Part shown: positions 6,681 to 9,218 of the stretch, piece by piece
Layout: each line of letters opens with the position of its first letter
Position numbering within the stretch: the first letter of the stretch is position 1
Assembly (NCBI GenBank): GCA_902492935.1
Contig: CABUNJ010000042.1
Location: forward strand, 1 to 9,218
Length of the DNA: 9,218 bases
DNA from: an uncultured Collinsella sp.
Lineage (GTDB): Bacteria; Actinomycetota; Coriobacteriia; Coriobacteriales; Coriobacteriaceae
Direction of reading: 5' to 3'
Notes under the pieces: generated by a model
Seen by the model: the letters and a program-made list of their open reading frames with translations, nothing else
What the model was told of the DNA's origin: nothing
Databases searched by the model: none
Made by a program: the position numbers and the translations under genes

Positions 6681-7130
6681 TGGGACGGGCTTTCCGGATG
6701 GGCAGGCTTTCGAAAAATGCATCCCGGAAATTGCCTTTGGAATGGGACGTAGTTTCCCGTTGAGGTGCTTTGCGGAAAGTGCATCCCACTCTGGGCGGTC
6801 GAAGTGGGACACACTTTCCCAAAGGCGCTCCAACGGGAAATTGCGTCCCATTATTCGGTCAAGAAACGGGATGCATTTTCCCAATGAGAGCAAAACCGGA
6901 AAATGCATCCCACAATCAGCCCTCAAAGTGGGACGCCGTTTCCCAATGAGGCTCAAGCGGAAAATGCATCCCGGAATTTGTGCTCAAAGTGGGATGCGGT
7001 TTCCGGTTGAGGGTCTAAGGGGAAAGTGCGTCCCAGAATCGACGCTTGAAATGGGATGCAGTTTCCCGATGAGGCACTCGACGGAAAATACATCCCAGAA
7101 ATGGCCTTTGAGCTGGGATAAGATTTCCGC
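6681..7130. repeat. 62-bp period array of alternating inverted half-sites
   Basis: Eight forward half-sites with consensus TGGGAYGCNNTTTCC start at 6681, 6743, 6805, 6867, 6929, 6990, 7052 and 7114. Seven reverse-complement half-sites have their RTCCC starting at 6721, 6783, 6845, 6907, 6968, 7030 and 7092. Forward-to-reverse spacing is 40 bp (39 once) and reverse-to-forward spacing is always 22 bp, so the unit is 62 bp (61 once). The DNA between half-sites is less conserved but follows patterns, with ATGAGG inside the units and CAAAG between them. Worn half-sites may precede it at 6634-6666. Because 62 is not a multiple of three, successive units are read in different frames, which argues against coding. 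Each unit can form a hairpin with a stem of about 15 bp. Confidence 0.92.
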
Positions 7131-7146
7131 GGCATCTCGGATTCTC

Positions 7147-7220
7147 AAAAATGAGACACGCCGTTGGCGAAAATGAGACACGTGATATCGGGCATCGGAT
7201 GTATCATTTGCAAAAATGAG
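7147..7220 (-). repeat. 22-bp spaced repeats, related to 5651-5742 in reverse
   Basis: AAAATGAG occurs at 7148, 7170 and 7213, spaced 22 and 43 bp; the first two extend to AAAATGAGACACG. On the minus strand these read GTGTCTCATTTT, resembling the GTGAAACATTTT units at 5651-5742 in period and in the GTG...CATTTT frame. They lie upstream of the FG-GAP protein gene. Confidence 0.6.
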
Positions 7221-7251
7221 TCCACTCCACTCGAATAAAGCGAGGTCCCTC

Positions 7252-9218
7252 ATGTACGTTCCACACCCCCCGTATCCGTAGGCTGTCGAAAATCCCGCTT
7301 GTTGGGACGGCGGCGCTTGCTGCGTTGATCGCCACGAGCGTCGCCTGCTTCACGGCCACGCCCCAGGTTGCCCAGGCGGCAGACGCGCCCGCAATCACCG
7401 ATATGACCGAGCAGGATTATCAAGCCCTGGGTCTGGGCACGAGCGAGGACATTCCGGCCGATACCGTTGGCCCCTATTCCACTGATACCCCCACGACGTT
7501 TGCCACGCGCAGCGAGGTCTATATGGCAGCTAACGGTAGCCATGGCAATCGCTACACTCTGCGCGACAAGCTCGAGAACGTCGAGCGCGGTGACATTGGC
7601 GGCAGCAGCAAACTCACCGATGGCTATGGAAGTGTGTGGGGCGCCGCAAAGTTCTGGCAAAACGTCAACAACTTCGATACGAACAGCGATCTCTACAAGC
7701 ATAGCGACTACGGTGGCGGCACCTGGTCGTACCTAAGCAACAATGAGTCCTCAACAGTACTCGCCAACGACAACAACGGTTTCTCGGGCATTCACGCCAC
7801 GAGTGTTGAGTTCTGCAGCGACGCCAGCACGGGCAAAAAGAGCCGCGTTGCCGAGCTCCGTGCCTACGGCGACAGTTCCTCCACGACGATTGACGGCAAG
7901 TCATACGCCGGAAAGGTTGAGCTGGTCCTCTACTCGTTTAGCAACGGGCGTACGCGCACTCTCGACACACACCTGCCGGTGACGGTCAACACTAATATGA
8001 TGTACGAAGGCCGTTTTAAGTACCTGGATGCCGGTTACCTGCAAGAGCACGACGCCGTCTTTGATGTCGAGGCGGGCGATGTCGATGGCGACGGCGTCGA
8101 CGAGCTTTTTGTCTACGCGGGCTGCTATGTCGACGAGAACGGCGTGCGCAAGGCTGTAGTCGACATGTATGACTTGGAGGGCGGCAACTGGAAGCAAAGC
8201 GTCGTCAAGATCGATGCCGGTAACGCCGCGGACTACACCACGCACAACAAGGGCGGGAACGACTCCTGGACGCAGCTTCAGTCAGCTCCTGTCGTTTCGC
8301 TAGCGGCCGGCGACCTCGATCGCGATTTTTGCGATGACCTCGCCATCGTGGTCTCGGCACCCTACGGCAAGAAGAATATTGATAAGTCGACGCATTGCGA
8401 GCTGTTTTCGTGGGATGCATCCAAGGGTGCGCTCGTCCATGTCGATGCTCTGGGCGACGCGGGCGCAATCTCCCTCTCCGCGAACGGCAAGACCATGGTC
8501 GCTGCGAATGCGACGTTCGGCACGTTTGCCGCCTACGATGAAGAAGGAAAGAAGACGGGTGAAACCGTCACGGGCCTTATTCTTGCGGGCTATGACTGGC
8601 AACGCAGCGCTTTTGATTACGGCGCTTCTGACGGCAGCAAGGGGCTGTACGGCGCGCTGTACCGCTACGCGTATTTTGATTCGGAGTCTGGCGAGTTCAA
8701 GCTTTCCGATTGCAAGGAATACAGAGACGGGCTCCTCGCCTCCTATGGGCTGATGCATGTGCCCAACAGCGCATGGAAGGATAGCGCTCAGGATAAGCGC
8801 TATCCGTGCACCTTGGCGCCTATTGCCCTTGCCACTGCCAACCTTGACGGCCTGTCCGAGCAGCTGGCGGTCGACGAGGTGCTCGTGGGCGGCGATGTGT
8901 TCCGCGACTTTGCCTGCAACACGGCACAGAGCGGGGCTCAGGGCTTGGGGTCCATGGTCGGAACCATGAGCATGAGCGGTCAGCAATACAACAGCAGCAA
9001 CAAGCATGACCACAAGGGTATAGAGCAGGTGTGGATCAGCGACGTCAAGGCGGGCAGCGTCTCGGGTTCGGACCGCTATAACGAGAGCTTTATCGCCGTG
9101 GTGGGCAAGCACCGCGACGAGGACCTGCGCAAGAACGATGACTACTATTGGATGACCGCCTCGCATTTTTCGCTCGACGAGAACGGAAAGGTGCGCCGCG
9201 GCGAGGAGCAGGTGATTA
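7252..9218 (+). CDS. Exported FG-GAP-type protein, frame broken near its start, 3' end off window
   Basis: A frame open from 7220 to the window end (codons in phase with 7253) encodes about 650 residues of an exported protein. It begins with a signal peptide: basic R-I-R-R-L-S-K, a hydrophobic Ala/Leu core, and cleavage near VAQAA, before a Thr/Asp/Tyr-rich mature part. FG-GAP/VCBS-like calcium loops are visible as DVDGDGVDEL at 8078-8107 and DLDRDFCDDL at 8312-8341, with a weaker third near 8840-8890. Such repeats build beta-propellers in surface and secreted proteins. No catalytic domain is recognised. The only good start, ATG 7252 with GAGG at 7242-7245, is one frame off and meets TAG at 7279-7281. 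Removing one C from the six-C run 7266-7271 joins it perfectly to the signal peptide. The first in-frame ATG (7403) would lose the signal peptide. The gene is either phase-variable, recently broken, or affected by a sequencing error. Confidence 0.78.

Noticed and set aside
6681..7130. CRISPR array
   Set aside because: The repeats are short, imperfect and alternate in orientation, and the intervening bases resemble each other instead of being unique spacers. No cas gene is nearby.
6661..7176. A 171-codon open frame on the plus strand across the repeat array
   Set aside because: The 62-bp unit shifts frame at each repeat, there is no ribosome binding site, and it stays open only because the repeat lacks stops. 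The opposite strand has similar spurious frames.
7325..7370. Lipoprotein signal in the FG-GAP protein (S-V-A-C)
   Set aside because: Ser at the -3 position does not fit the lipobox, and a better signal peptidase I site (VAQAA) follows.

Overview
The window looks like chromosomal DNA from a GC-rich Gram-positive gut actinobacterium, most likely Collinsella or a close relative (Coriobacteriia). This is inferred from codon use, an LPXTG-type wall anchor (LANTG) and the protein styles; no database search was possible.

Layout. 1-1689 (minus strand): a gene for a secreted, coiled-coil, sortase-anchored surface protein (561-1628), followed downstream by a second copy of only its promoter, ribosome binding site and first 68 codons (56-321). 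The two copies are identical over 266 bp; the second is a truncated gene remnant ending at 18. A strong hairpin terminator lies between them. 1844-5575 (plus strand): two abutting genes for the halves of a heterodimeric ABC exporter. The first half carries the degenerate catalytic residues and the second the intact ones. 5576-5898: a gap holding four 23-bp tandem repeats, an inverted repeat and a probable promoter. 5899-6450: a flavodoxin-like protein. 6451-7251: 800 bp with no convincing gene but dense structure: a 30-bp-arm inverted repeat enclosing a terminator, then a very regular array of alternating inverted half-sites with 62-bp period, then 22-bp spaced repeats. 7252-end: a large exported FG-GAP-type protein that runs off the window. 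Its signal peptide is out of frame with its ATG because of a six-C run.

How it fits together. The two outer genes encode exported proteins, and the ABC pair is a membrane exporter of unknown substrate. The flavodoxin-like protein is the only evident redox component. Nothing in the sequence ties these genes into one pathway. The most unusual material is non-coding: the 62-bp array, the neighbouring long hairpin, and two related 22-23 bp repeat sets in opposite orientation that bracket the flavodoxin gene and the array. The duplicated promoter and leader at the left and the C-run frameshift at the right are possible variation mechanisms for surface proteins, though assembly or sequencing error could explain either.
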